A DNA stretch of 64,000 nucleotides, taken from assembly GCA_036346405.1 (NCBI GenBank), contig CM070550.1:14356115-14420114 (forward strand). The letters are read 5' to 3'. The stretch comes from Phyllostachys edulis. Its lineage: Eukaryota; Streptophyta; Magnoliopsida; Poales; Poaceae. The first letter of the stretch is position 1; every line of letters starts with the position of its first letter. The notes below the pieces were generated by a model. It was not told where the DNA came from. It did not search any database and saw nothing but the letters and a program-made list of their open reading frames with translations. A program made the translations under genes and the position numbers. Below are positions 1-11,800 of this stretch, one piece after another.

Positions 1-203
1 TGGGGATGACCAAGGATTATGTTTCTAATATATTCACATTTGTGAGAGTTGTGTTAGGAATTAGGATGTGGGGCTTAAGGTGGATGTGAGGGTGATAAAT
101 ATACAGATAGCAAAAACTGGTCTGGGTGATATTTTTTTTTGTGGTCATATACAACGGTAGCACATGCTAACAGCATACAAAATGTAGGAAAATAGTTATA
201 TAC
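1..203 (-). other. intron of the KIN-12 gene
   Basis: Exon 20 ends at 204 with a GT donor read on the minus strand, two bases into a codon. No further exon is visible before the left edge, so this stretch is taken as intron 20. Confidence 0.6.
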
Positions 204-3200
204 CTCTCAAGTTTCTCTTTTGCTTCGAGGCAGACGCTCAAATTTTTACGCAGCGACTCGATTTCTCGCTCATTTTGAATACCCTGTAGTAAAACATTAC
301 AAACTGATGTTACAGGAACTAACAAACAAGAGTACCATCAGCAAGGGTATAAGTGGGCTTAGTAACTTGAATATGTCAGAAGAAGTTTTCTAGCGCCAAC
401 CTGCAAACGAAGAAACTCGTTTTCCTCATCACCAGCTGACTCCCCAAATAATAAGAAGTCCTGCATGAGTCATCGTGAGTTTAAGCTAAATGGTATGTAA
501 ACACGCAATAATGCCCAAAAGTAAAAGTTTTTATAGTAAATTAAGGTCCAGCTTTATAGTAAGTTAAGGATGTATTTTTAAAATTTCAGAATTGGTATCA
601 TTCATTCAAAAGTTTGTATATAAGCAAACCTTGTAAACAGGATCCTTCTCATGCATAAGTTTCCAATCAAGTGCTTCTAGTAGCTGCAAGTTATGCAACT
701 TAAGTGAGTTCAAGACATCAAGAAAATAGTAAAGGTACAAGACGGTATATCACTAAAAAAAAAAAACCCTTCCGAGGTCACCATGAATTTAAAGTGGATA
801 CCTTATCTTGTAAAACAATTATCTGCTCGTGCATCATTTCCCGTTCTCCTTCATCAACAAATGTTTGTAACCTAATCGTTTTAAAAATAATAAGCCATCA
901 AACTTCCAACTAACATCAAGTAGATAAACCAAAAGCATACACAGTAACACTTCGGAGGAAAGCAGAAGTGATTGGATAGCAAATCAAACCTTCGCAGATC
1001 TTCCTTCAATTGTAGGTTTTCCATAGCAAATCTTGTAACTTCTGGATTGCGATCCAGTTGGTTCTGTAAAGCCTCTATTTCCTTCACAAGGTCTTCCTTT
1101 TCTTGTAAGAGATGTGCTTCAGCAGATAGCTTCCCTGATGCAACTTGCTCCAATCTTTTGATTCGATCCTCACGAAAACGAAGCCTCATCTTGAAACTTC
1201 TCACCTCTTCTGTTCTTTGAGTTGCCTGTGGTGCAACAGCAAATTAAGCTTAACAAACACTAGGCTGTATTTGCACACATTAGCTTTAGAATTGTTAAAG
1301 TTCTTGTAAATTTGACACGCGAAATCGTATGGAATTAAGAAGAGAACTACAGACCAGCTGTTCAGCAATCTGCTTTGCAGCAATTGTTGCCTTCAATTTT
1401 GCTTCTTTTTCCTGTTCCCTCCTAAAAGCAGCAACAAGTGCAGCATCGTAATCTTTCCTCTGAACACAACACATTGAGAAAGATAAAGTAAGTAGATGGT
1501 CAAACACATCAATTTTGACAAGCAAAAACAGTATATTAATACCTGTGTAGCCCTTTTATCAAACATAAGTGGACTGAATGAGCCTTGACCTTGATCCCAT
1601 TTGAATGTGCTAGGAGAATCACAGATAAATCCATTGGAACTAGCACATTCTGTTTTGTCAGAATTGACTAGTCCTTGGAGACGGCTAACCTCTTTCTGCG
1701 ATTACAGAACAAACATAAGATTGCACATAATGAATTCTATATAAGAACTATGCATTATAATATTTTTGTCGCAAACTGCTCTCAAGCAATATGAAACATC
1801 AATGACAGCACAAAGGACAAAATTTGAAATACATATTATCCTGGGTCTTAATGGCTTCACATGCACAGGAAAATTTTGATAAAGCCCAAATTCACTGTAT
1901 CCTCCATACCTTAAGGTTTTGGATCTGTAAACGCATGCTCAGAACATCACCAGAGGCATCCTCATTTATAATAGCCTACAAAGATCAACAATCAGCTGAC
2001 GTTTAAAAACTGAAAACAAGTGATGAAAAATATGTGTCGATTACGCACATTATTTCTTATGTATTTAGCCCGTTGAGCAAATTTTAATGTGCTTAATGTC
2101 TCAGCTGCGCAGCTGGTAAAAAAACAAATAAGAACATCAGTAATGTGAAACAACTATAACATAAGCCTTTTGAGGAAAAAAAAGATAGGCCATGTTTAGA
2201 AGTCTACCAGTTAGATGGGCTTATGTTTGCAATTATAGTTGTTTTTGAATTCCCTCCGAGAGAATCCTACAAAAAGGAGAAAAGGCATAAGCAAATTGTT
2301 CTCCTTATATTATTCTCGATTGAGGTAAAATTTCACAATAATGAAATTTGCCAACTCAAATGTCTCTATAGCAGTCAGCATACGACATAAAAAACTTGTA
2401 TCACTTTAGCTGTGCATACCTGTAGGAGAAATGTCAATTTCGAATCACGATAGGGAACATGGTGCGACTTTTTGTTTGACACGGCAATAAGATTTGTAAT
2501 AACAAGTCTGCAAGAATTCCATTCAGAAAATAATTGAAGGATTACATTGAATTCAAATCAAGTTTTGAATTACATGAGATAAAGATTTGAAGTTGATCAA
2601 CAAACCCTAAAGTTGAAAGTGACTTGTTGATGTTGGTAGCTTCCTTCAAGCGTTCCCCTTCAGCACCTGAGCTCTTTTGCCTGCAAGGCACATGTCATTC
2701 ATGCTGAACAGGAAACAGGATCCTATCTAGCAATAACTGAGAAAAAAATTACATGTGCAACTTACCTTTCCGAACCCGCAAGGTCAACAAGGTTAAGATG
2801 AGAAAATCGGTGATGGTTAATACCTTGAGATTCCCACTGCATGGTTAACAATTCAGTTAAAAGAGTAAGTGAAGGAATGTATATATGCATGCATTAGGTT
2901 AGCCAGCAATATAAGTCTATCAACATCTTTGAAAATTGAAACTAAAGGAAGGTAATTTACTTGTTATACACCAGAAACTATCGAAACAAGATAAAATAAT
3001 ATTTACTTCACATACCTTACCCTCTATAAGACAAGTGAAGACACTATGAGAGCGGCTACTCGCTCGGTTCATATTGGTGGCTGCTACCTTTCTGTTTGCT
3101 GCCCCCTGAAAAGAAAGGCAGAATGTTTAGCCAAATTGATCTAGCCAATGAAACTAACATGCATGTGGGGTATCACATAATAAATTCGACTCTGCTAGCT

Positions 3201-3391
3201 TAGTTGATAATTAACAGAGAGGCAAAAGCTAGCAGCTTGGCAAGAAGTAAAGACAAACTTCAGTGTAATGTGTAAAGCAAAAATGCTACATTTGATCAAA
3301 TTAACCTCAATCAAGGCGGTAAAAATTGGTGACCCCACCTTGTAGTGACTATAGTATATCGGCCTTGTAACCACTTCTATTTAAATTTTAG

Positions 3392-3477
<86 letters not shown>

Positions 3478-5228
3478 CAGCAAAACAAATATCAAATGTG
3501 CCATTTTTATGTATTTAATCTTGAAAACTAAGCGGCTGTCAACAATGGTTGTCAAAAGGATCAAAATAGAAGTCACATACATGGAAATTGGAGATTCAAT
3601 CAACATATTCATACACCTAGATGATGGCTATGTATTCGACTACTTATGCACGACCTTGGCAAATTGGCAATAAAGAAGTAAGCTCATAATTCATATTATA
3701 TATTGTTCAAACCATGTCAACATATAGGAACAACAGAGCAGCATCACAAAGGATTAGTAACACTAAGCCACAGTGCACCAAATAACTGGCCTTGTAACCG
3801 GCAACGAGCCTGATTACCCGGTTAAACATGGTAAGCTAAATGTTTTACAATAATCGACCAAATGAAGGCTCCTAGTCCTTTTATTCGAATCCTACAAGGC
3901 CAATTTTTGGAACACTGACCTCAACAAGTTGTTGCATTGCTTCTCGAGCATTTGAAACCTCATGTTCTGTCAGGTTCTCAACATGGACACCCTTTTTGGC
4001 ATCCTCTCTTATCTGCAAAAGGAAGCTAGAGCTAATCAGGTCATGAGCCAAGTTATTTAAATGTCAAAAGTGCAAGCATTTCCTAACAGCATCTTTTTAA
4101 GATGCAATCAGCAAAAAAATCGAGAGTCAAGAACACACGCTAACATTAAATTGTGCTTTTTAGTGAATTACCTGCAAATTTACAGCATTTGGATTGAGCA
4201 AATCCAGAATCTGCTCGTTATATATCTCCAAGAATGAGCATTTGCAAGTAAACCTGAGTTTTTCATCTCTTCTTATTTCCTTTTCCTGCAAACAGCAGTG
4301 ATCTAATTTAGCTTAGAACAGTATGCCATGTACAGCACAAAATTAGCCATCAGAATCAACAGATAATCAAAACTTGCCTTCTGGATTCTCAAAAAGAGAT
4401 GCTCAAACACTCGAGGCGTCATACCACAATTCACATTGTTCCTCCGCGTGCCATTTTCTATATCCCCAAGCATCGTGTGCGTCTTGCCACTACCGGTCTA
4501 TCAAATTGGATACTTTTGTAAGCACAAACATTCAAATGCAAATCGAGAACAATAAGCAAACTGCGACAAAGGAATTTGCAGCAGAAAATGGAGTCTGTAG
4601 CTCACCTGCCCATAAGCAAACATGCAACTGTTATAGCCAGCCATGCAGTTATCCACCATCGGCACCCCGGCAACCTTGAAGAGATCCTCCTAGACAACAC
4701 AAACATAGGAGCATTTACACATTCAGCAAAACAAGTAAAAAAGAACAGACGAGCACGAGATCGAGAAACAAGGACACAAAGAGTATACCTGCGTGACATG
4801 CTCATCCGCGACGAGATCGAACGTGAACCGGGACTCCGGATGGCCGGTCCAGCTGATGCTCTGGCAGCTGTCCTGCTTGACACAGCTCTTGTGCCCCTGC
4901 AGCGATATCTCGCTGCTGCTGAGCGGCCGGACACGGATCACAACCTGCAGGACGGAGCGGTTAGCGGCGACCAGGCATGACGAACTAGGTGTTCGACGAA
5001 ATGCCCATCAATACAGCGCGCGGGCGGGCACGAGTGAACTAGATCGAGTCACTCCTGGGAGGAGAAGCGGGGAAGTAGAGATGCAAGAGCTCGCGGTGAG
5101 GTGAGGAAGGCCAACCGAATCTCTACCTGCACATTGTTGTCCTTCCAAAAGGAGGGGTCCTCCTGGAGCTCGAACCGCGCGGGCGCGGAGCTGCCGTCGT
5201 GCTCGTCGCCGCCGCCATCCGATGGCAT
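204..5228 (-). CDS. KIN-12 class kinesin motor protein, 5' part of gene
   Basis: Plus-end-directed-type kinesin motor of the plant KIN-12 family, which acts at the phragmoplast and division site; closest by memory to the KIN-12E/POK-like group. Twenty exons read right to left: 5228-5127, 4944-4789, 4689-4606, 4497-4378, 4285-4172, 4012-3920, 3105-3016, 2836-2766, 2680-2606, 2507-2420, 2266-2208, 2112-2049, 1975-1910, 1695-1543, 1459-1355, 1225-990, 871-802, 683-630, 460-401, 283-204. All join in frame and give about 646 residues. Seen: P-loop GQTGSGKT (residues ~113-120, split by intron 3), switch I NMNRASSRSH (~234-243), switch II DLAGSER (~271-277), end of motor core KFAQRAKYIRNN (~361-372), then Arg/Glu-rich coiled coil. 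The start is the ATG at 5226-5228 (MPSDGGG), about 40 residues before the motor. Family members are far longer, so the 3' part lies left of the window. Intron 4 uses a GC donor. The family assignment is firm; the exact subgroup is inference. Confidence 0.93.
3106..3919 (-). other. longest KIN-12 intron, with AT microsatellite
   Basis: At about 814 bp, intron 6 is by far the longest of this gene within the window. It has a GT donor at 3919 and an AG acceptor at 3107-3106. It holds a pure AT dinucleotide run and a short segment bounded by GGCCTTGTA near 3788 and TACAAGGCC near 3893. No coding sequence is apparent. Confidence 0.7.
3394..3476. repeat. (AT)n microsatellite
   Basis: An uninterrupted AT dinucleotide run of about 80 bp lies in intron 6 of the kinesin gene. 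Its length is likely polymorphic and could be misassembled. Confidence 0.95.
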
Positions 5229-5517
5229 CGCGGCTGCGGTGGCGATGGACTTGCCGTAGTCGGGATCTAGGCAGAGCGGCGGCGGTGGTGGATTGGTGGG
5301 GAGAAGCCGAGATGGGGGTTTTGAAATGGGGAGCGGAGACGACGAGACGTTGCCCAATTTCGAATTTGGGGTCCCGTCCGCGCAGCGCAGGGAGACGGCC
5401 TCTAAAAACGAAGCGATTGCTGCGAGTGGGGCCCTGTCCAGGTCACCATTCGCCGAACAAGAGTGAGAGGCGGGATGCGGCCTCCAAAATCGAAGCAATT
5501 TGTGTTGTTTCGAACAA
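5229..5517 (-). promoter_or_regulatory. 5' UTR / proximal promoter region of KIN-12
   Basis: This GC-rich stretch lies between the proposed kinesin start and the Pack-MULE target duplication. An open frame continues upstream of the chosen ATG but looks like composition, not conserved protein. No clear TATA box is seen. The Pack-MULE sits about 300 bp upstream of the start codon and probably separates the gene from older upstream sequence. Confidence 0.45.
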
Positions 5518-5526
5518 TTTTATTAT

Positions 5527-5713
5527 GGGGGAATTTACTATTTGCCTTTCTTTTAGTTGCGTTTTCAGATTTTGCCTTCTTTCTCGATCTAATATATTTT
5601 TTGCCCGCTCCTTTGTCTAATTCTTCAGATTTTGCCCTCTTTGTATTATTTTATTCTTTTTGCTCGTTTTCCGCTACATGGCATGCGAAATGACTCTTTT
5701 GCCCTCGGTTCAA
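5527..5713 (+). repeat. left terminal inverted repeat of Pack-MULE
   Basis: This is pyrimidine-rich with repeated TTTTGCC blocks. It matches the reverse complement of 6961-7141 with only scattered differences. Weak similarity runs a little further inward, to about 5730. Confidence 0.92.
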
Positions 5714-5789
5714 ATTGCTCCGTTCGTCGGATGCTCAAGACACGAGTATACATCTCCGCAGCTCACACAAAAAACGGCTGCGGCCCATG

Positions 5790-6940
5790 TTCAATCCACC
5801 AAGATTGTATAAGGCATCAACATGCCCGGGTTTGAGATCAATTGCCTTCGAACTCTGAATCGCACGGTCATCATCCCCTAAAGCATGCGGTCGACCCAAG
5901 GTCACAATGCGATCAAGATAGTCCGCTTCAAGAAGATGGCCTCCTCCAAGTGCTTTCAACCGACGCAGTACTCGCCAACACCAAAGAGCGCTCCCAAGGA
6001 GCTTGAGCACCGGGCATGGGATGGACACAATATAGCGGCTTCTCGGTAGAGCTCACAGCACCAAGCACCATCCCTCACCTCCATTGCAATACCAAGGTTG
6101 ACATGGATCTGCGGGAGAATGTCCGCGATGGGTGCCGCCTCTTCGGCTTCAAGGGCAAGAAGGTACTCCTCCTTGGCCTCGGCGTGGTGACCAGGCGTAT
6201 GAGCAATTCAGTGGCGTCGACCGACATCAAGAGGTCGGAGCTCGCAGCGCGCGGAAGCCGGCAAGCGCTGTTTCGAAGAGGCGGTGCTCGGAGAGCGCCT
6301 ACCGATGACCATGTGGTTGTCGAAGGCCTCCTCGCGTGAGCGGAGGCGTTACAGCGTCGAGCACAAGCTCTCTTCGACGGCGCGAGGTAGTCGCGGCTAG
6401 TCTCGCCCCACCCGCACGGCGGTCGGTCGAATCGGCGGGCGGAGATCTCCTCGACCACCCGGCCTCGAGAAGGAGTCGAAATTGTTGCCGCCGCCATCGT
6501 TGTCGATGGAGGAGGTCTTCCGCACTGCTGGAGCGAGGCGCTGACGAGTATCTGTGTCGTCGAGGCGCCCACGAGAGTCGAATGCAATCCGTGGTTGGGC
6601 GAGGTCGCCACGCCGGCGGCAGCCATGGCGCGCGTGAGTCGACGATGGCGCCAGACACGCCGCCGAAGCGGCTTGATGTGGTCGCCGAGCAGCGACGCGG
6701 CGACGGCGAGCCGGCGGCGGGAAGACGATCGGGCGCCCCGCGGCGATCTCGTGAGGAGGCGCCGAGTCGATCGGGCGGGACAGTAGAGAAGTCGCGGTCG
6801 ATGTCCCCGGCGCCGCTCATCGAGGTCGCGAGCAGCGGCAGGAGAGCCCCCACCGCCGGGAGTATGAACTCGGCGTGAGGCGCGAACACCTCGCCGAGGA
6901 TGGCGAGATCTGTCCTCATCAACTTGACCCGCAAGTTCAC
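5790..6940 (-). pseudogene. captured fragment of an EF-hand/TPR protein gene
   Basis: The interior of the Pack-MULE, read on the minus strand, shows pieces of a plant protein with an N-terminal EF-hand-like part and C-terminal tetratricopeptide repeats, like the Arabidopsis At1g05150/At2g32450 type. Near the right end, residues like EVFAPHAEFILP and GAGDIDRDF (about 6890-6770) match the EF-hand segment. ATSPNHG near 6600 matches the linker. HVNLGIAME and REAAILCPSHA near 6100-6010 and AIDLKPGHVDALYNLGG near 5860-5800 match TPR units. The order agrees with the parent gene, but frameshifts and deletions break the frame, so no intact protein is encoded. It could still be transcribed, possibly antisense to its parent. 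The family call rests on remembered protein patterns. Confidence 0.75.
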
Positions 6941-6960
6941 TTCTTGACGAACAGGTCAGC

Positions 6961-7141
6961 TTGATCGAGGGGCAAAAGAGTCATTTCGCATGCCATGTAA
7001 CGGAAAATGAGCAAAAAGAATAAAATAATGCAAAGAGGGCAAAATCAAGAATTAGACAAAGGAGGGGCAAAAATGTATTAGGTCGGAAAAAGGGCAAAAT
7101 CCAAAACGCAACTAAAGGAAGGGCAAATAGTGAATTCCCCC
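6961..7141 (-). repeat. right terminal inverted repeat of Pack-MULE
   Basis: This is the inverted partner of 5527-5713. It ends in CCCCC at 7137-7141 and is followed directly by the second TTTTATTAT copy. Confidence 0.92.
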
Positions 7142-7150
7142 TTTTATTAT

Positions 7151-7580
7151 TATTCAATCATTTTTTTAATTATATTTTAAAGATAATCCATCGTGAACTT
7201 TATTTCCAATTCTAACTCTTTTGATCACGACATCTCACGTGACGTGACCAAAAGACACTGTCACGCCACCCATGACGGCGTGACCTAAGCTGCCACGCAA
7301 GCCCTCAGCTGTGTGCCGTGCCAGTGTGGAGCTTATGTGGTATGTGTCACGTCATATCCCATGGCGTGACAAGTCTCTCTTGTTACGCCTTTTTATTTGG
7401 CTTGACAGGCCCGATGCGGAGGAGACATTCGGACGGTTCAAACGGGCCCTTTGTCATGCCATTTATTACGGCGTGACCGTAGTGATGTATCACGCCATCC
7501 AGATTGGCGTGACAGGGGCTAATTCCAGTTTGTTTGTAATTATGACAGTTATTCCATTTGGATTTATAGATTTGGAACTT
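7151..7580. mobile_element. element with hairpin array, locus A (one end visible)
   Basis: After the Pack-MULE target duplication, an AT-rich stretch (about 7151-7215) resembles the inverted end of the small MULE at 46967-48550, including the shared segment AACTTTATTTCCAATT. The hairpin array 7223-7514 follows. The opposite inverted end is not recognisable, so the element is truncated or its right end has diverged. Confidence 0.55.
7223..7514. repeat. 27-bp palindrome array, locus A
   Basis: Six 27-bp imperfect palindromes lie at 7223-7249, 7259-7285, 7345-7371, 7381-7407, 7452-7478 and 7488-7514. Each has 10-bp arms close to TGTCACGCCA and TGGCGTGACA around a 7-nt loop. The loops differ: TCTCACG, CCCATGA, TATCCCA, TTTTATT, TTTATTA and TCCAGAT. 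Units occur as three pairs whose starts are exactly 36 bp apart. Between pairs lie longer linkers, one with TGCCACGCAAGCCC. Confidence 0.9.
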
Positions 7581-8219
7581 GTGGTAAGATGATAACAAAT
7601 GGACTTCCTTTTGATAGATCAAAAACAATTGAAGATACGGTGATGCATAACACCATGTACATGTAACATTTAACAATCCACAACTTGGAAATAGAGACCT
7701 CTCACCTTTTAACTGATAGTAAATACATATATGGACCAGTAATCTTTTTGTGCTTTGAAAACCTTTGACACTTCACAATATTTTCAAGACGTGTCTCAGA
7801 AGTGATACATAATGCATCCTGAAAAAAATAACTAATATGTGGATTGTGTGGTACAATATGAGGCATAATTATGCACATATGCTATACAGTATCGTTGATG
7901 AAATATGCATAGACATCCTAGTGGAATGATAGGTGATGCTCTTCATGACTTTGTGATCGTAGACCAAACCGTAAACTTCCAGAACTCGTTTTTTTCAAGT
8001 TGTTGGATGTCTTACTACGCGAAGAATTGAATGCGAAAAGACGACGAGATTTAAAGTTTGAATTAAAATAGACTTCATAATAAAGCTTGGAATAACATGG
8101 CGCACAGGGTTTGGTTACGAGTATAAGAAACAACATCATGCACGATGCAACAAACCGAAGTACTCCTACGATACATATGCGTCTTTTTTGAATAGAAATA
8201 AATTAGACCTTCCATGAAC
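7581..8219. other. AT-rich stretch without recognised gene
   Basis: Open frames here are short and unlike known proteins. A minus-strand frame at 7918-8139 (73 codons, basic, Ser-rich) has no recognised motif. No repeats or structural RNA are evident. Confidence 0.5.
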
Positions 8220-8877
8220 TAGTATGGAATGGTCCGACCTACTGCGTGGACCGAGGCCATTTTCCCTTCCTAGCGAGCTTCTCCGCCCGTGCCTAATGAT
8301 AGAAGGTGACTCGCACTACCCACATAGAGTGTTGTTCAGTGGGGCGCCTCGGACATAGCTGGTCGTCGTTGTAGTGGCACGCACATATGCAACTAGGGTT
8401 CGCGCAGCAGCATGTGGGATCATAGGAACTTCCTATGTTCACGACCTCCTCGTTGCCCTCTCGCGCTGCATCTGTTGGCGAATGTCATCATTTTGCTCGT
8501 TGAGATTGTCAATTTGCACCTCCTACTCAAAGATTCGGTTCCACAATGTATCCACGTACATCGCAACATGTCGTTCATGGGGAGGATCGATCTAGTGGAC
8601 AAAGTTGCATTTCGCCATCTGCTGTAAGGGACGGTTAGTATGGAGGATGTATTAGCAGTAACATGAACAAAACTATTTATCCCAGAGTGTGGGCATCAGA
8701 AGAAACGTCGTCCGCCATCGAGAGGGCCATCCAAAACCTACACGATAGCGTCTTCCCTGTGTCCGCATTTCGGCTATACCAGTTGAGCACGCTTGTTCGG
8801 CATCAATCGGTAGTTAGGGCCGAAGTCCTCCCTCCTTTCGAGGGGAAGGTCTTGCTTTGGCGACCCCGGTTGGACTG
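8220..8877 (-). pseudogene. decayed transposon-protein fragment, family uncertain
   Basis: The minus strand shows protein-like pieces in different frames. One has a Cys/His-containing segment resembling a GRF-type zinc finger (pattern GRRFF.CPHSG near 8720-8690). Another is a short predicted coiled coil (RIFEQEVQIDNLNEQ near 8540-8500). Such combinations occur at the C-termini of plant transposon proteins. Stops and frame changes make it non-functional. The LTR beginning at 8878 abuts it, so it may be the target sequence of that element. Confidence 0.3.
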
Positions 8878-11800
8878 TGTCGGGACCCAAAATATGCAAT
8901 TCTAGACCATCTATGTATATTGCACTAGTCCAGGATCACACTAGTGCACATAGTTGCAACATCAGTGAAATATCATTTCCATATACAAAGATAACTAATA
9001 AATAGGCAAATAACAATAAACATCATAGTAGAGACCTTAAGGTCAAAGCTTACAGTTAATGCTTCAGAGGGCGAATAGCTCAGTGAAACTGCAGCGGAAC
9101 GAAACAAAATAACTTCAGTGAAGCCCATCCATATGCCCACAAGCAATCGGCTGGGGTGCGCGACCTAGTTCTCCACGATCCTTAAAGTAGACCTTGTTGA
9201 CTAGCAATTCATTCACTTCAGCTTGATTTATTAAAGCAAGCATGAGTACACACCGTACTCGCAAGTCATACCACAAAATGCAAATTATAGATGCAGGCTT
9301 ATTCCAAAGGAATGGCTTCTGTGGTTCTTTTGCAGAAATGCGATATTTGCAATTGAATATAAATAATAGATTGAAAGCATAATTCAAAACAAATAACTAA
9401 TAGTAATTTTATCAGTTGTTTTCACAAAGACACATAGCCTAAACAGGTTATTCACACAGCTGCATAAGTTACCTCACACAGCTGTCCCATCCCAAGTTTT
9501 TATGAAAATCTACCCCTCGTGTGAAATCCCCGAGCATGTCCATGACCACTGACGCGGCTATTCGAATAGATTGTTTAACACTCTGCAGAGGTTGTACACT
9601 TTACCCACAAGATGCAATCAACTGGATCAGAGTTGATCACAACAAAACCTTTCAGAAACTTCATCTCAACATTGACACTCCCGGTATGCTTAGCCGCCAC
9701 AGACGCACACCGTTGGACAGGGACACGGCGAACCGCCCCGTGATGTGACTACTTTGTAGTATACACCTCCATCCAATCCGACACAGCTAACCTACAACCT
9801 GAGTAATCAATGTCAAGACTCCATAACTTACTAAGTTAGGCCCGTCCCATACCAGGCATGTGGTTGTACGAAAGGCTCAGTTCAATGGCACTCAAAGTGA
9901 AGTCCTTAATTGACCGAGGCAAGACTTCCAAATTCTAACCTATCATTCCCGCCAACACAGATCCACCATAAAAGTATACCAGACCACTTGCCCGGCCCAA
10001 AACCTTTTCCCACCCTCGTTGGTTATGCAACATATGCCATCAACGAGTAATAGCACATAGTACACATAGTTTTTATCACATAGTTCCATAGTCACTTAGT
10101 CAAGTTTATATTTGCAACTTACATGAGATGATGACTCATAGCATGGCTAAGCAATCTAATCGCATCGAACGATCCCACGTTGGTAATACAATAGCACCAA
10201 CTAAATAAACCAAACTAGGGTAACAAAAGATTATGACATACAATTAGACAAGGAGGTCATAACAAATTGGATATTAACTAATCCCAAAAACATTGAAATA
10301 AATAATTAAAGTAAATGCAATAATTTGAATCAAAATATTTTAGAAAACTGGGTTCAACATGATCAAAGGTATAACTTGCCTCGCTATAGCAATGATGATC
10401 TTATTTAGACTTTAATCTTCTACTTCCTTGATCTTCAGCTCCTTGTTGATCAGCACTTCTCGGGGTATCGACGTCTACTCGCAAACAAGCAAATAAACCA
10501 AATAAATAAATAATAGATAGCAAACAAACTCCAAAATTTAAATAAAAATCTCAGATAAATAGATCTCGAATTTAGATGAATTTAGAAATTTGAATGGGCT
10601 CAAACGGAGCTCGGATACAAAAGATATGAGCTTGGGAAGATCACATGAAATGATGAAATTGAGAGAGAAAAGAATATTCAGAGAATATTCCTTTGGATTA
10701 AAAATAAAAAGAATTGGATACTTACAAGTGGGGTCCACTAGTAAGTGAGAGAGAACAAAGGCAGTGAATGACACGTGGGACCAACTGGATAATTGAATTT
10801 CAGAAATTAAAAGAATTCCCGAAAAGGACTAAGAGGATGACATGTGGGCCTTCGGTCTATGAACCAGGTCCACAACTTAGGTCAAAGGTCTATGATGGGA
10901 TGGGTCCATGGAACAGTATCGACATGCGGGACCCATGGGTCATAGGCTTGGTTCACGGTGAACCGAGTCTACACCGGTGTGGTTTAGGGTTTGGATTATG
11001 TGGATGCCATGTGGGCGGCTTAGGTGGCTGCCACGGAGGACAAGGTGGTGATGTGGCAGCATTAAGGTGCAAGGTGGCAGTGCTGATGTGGACATGCTGA
11101 CATAGCATTGACAACAGTGCATAGACTTGGTTCCAAATAGATGCAGAAGACGGGACCCGCTCGCCATAGAGACAAGAGGGAGAGAGAGATGGACGGGCCC
11201 ACATGGAAGGGACACAGAGGGGGGTGGCAGCCATGGTCGTCTCAGGTCATCCCTGTCGGTGAGGAGCGGCGATCGGTTGGACTCCGACGACGGTGGCGCA
11301 GTGGGCGTCCATTGAATCCACGGCGGCGGTGGCGGTGCTAGGCACAGCGGGGTCGGGTGAGGGCGAGGGCGGCTCTGTGTGCACGCGAGGATGTTGAAAC
11401 AACCCGACATGGCGACGCTTCACTTGGAGGACGAGGCCGGCGGCGAAATAACGGTGACGGCGGGGTCTCGAAGCGGATGGGGGCGGCGGAAACCGGCGAG
11501 GTAGGAGAAGGAGAAGGGAGGGGACAAAGGGCCTCACCGATGACGCGCTGAACGCAAAAGCTTCGGGGGATTTGTTAATGGCGGCGACGGCTCGGTCGCG
11601 AATCGAGACAATGACAAGGTGCCGGATCGATGTCGGGGAGCACGGATCCGGGACGAGGGCGGCACAGGGATCCCGCAGGTGGTGCCGGTGAAGATGGAGG
11701 GGCACCGAGTCGGCGGCGGCGAGAGTTGATGAAGATGGAGTGCGCGCCGGCGGTGAGGGGTACCGGAGCTCGAGATGATGGCGGCAATCGGTGGAGGAGA

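Larger units (their letters stand above)
5527..7141. mobile_element. Pack-MULE (Mutator-like element with captured gene fragment)
   Basis: The element begins GGGGGAATTTACTATTTGCC at 5527 and ends with the inverted form at 7141. Its terminal inverted repeats are about 185 bp (5527-5713 and 6961-7141) and match closely throughout. It is flanked by a perfect 9-bp target duplication TTTTATTAT (5518-5526 and 7142-7150), the hallmark of Mutator-type insertion. There is no transposase inside; the interior is GC-rich host-gene sequence. Gene-carrying, non-autonomous MULEs of this kind (Pack-MULEs) are well known in rice. Confidence 0.95.

Noticed and set aside
3788..3902. MITE in kinesin intron bounded by GGCCTTGTA and TACAAGGCC
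   Set aside because: The inverted part is only about 9 bp and no target duplication was seen.
4374..5104. Plus-strand frames over the kinesin 5' exons
   Set aside because: They lie antisense to well-phased kinesin exons and have no similarity to known proteins.
5463..5693. Phe-rich plus-strand frames
   Set aside because: They come from the pyrimidine-rich Pack-MULE inverted repeat.
6336..6878. 180-codon plus-strand frame
   Set aside because: It is antisense to the captured EF-hand/TPR fragment, Arg-rich and without motif.
7223..7514. CRISPR array
   Set aside because: The 36-bp period and variable 7-nt centres recall CRISPR repeats, but the repeats are themselves hairpins, the variable part is in the loop, the spacers are 9 nt, and the context is a plant transposon.
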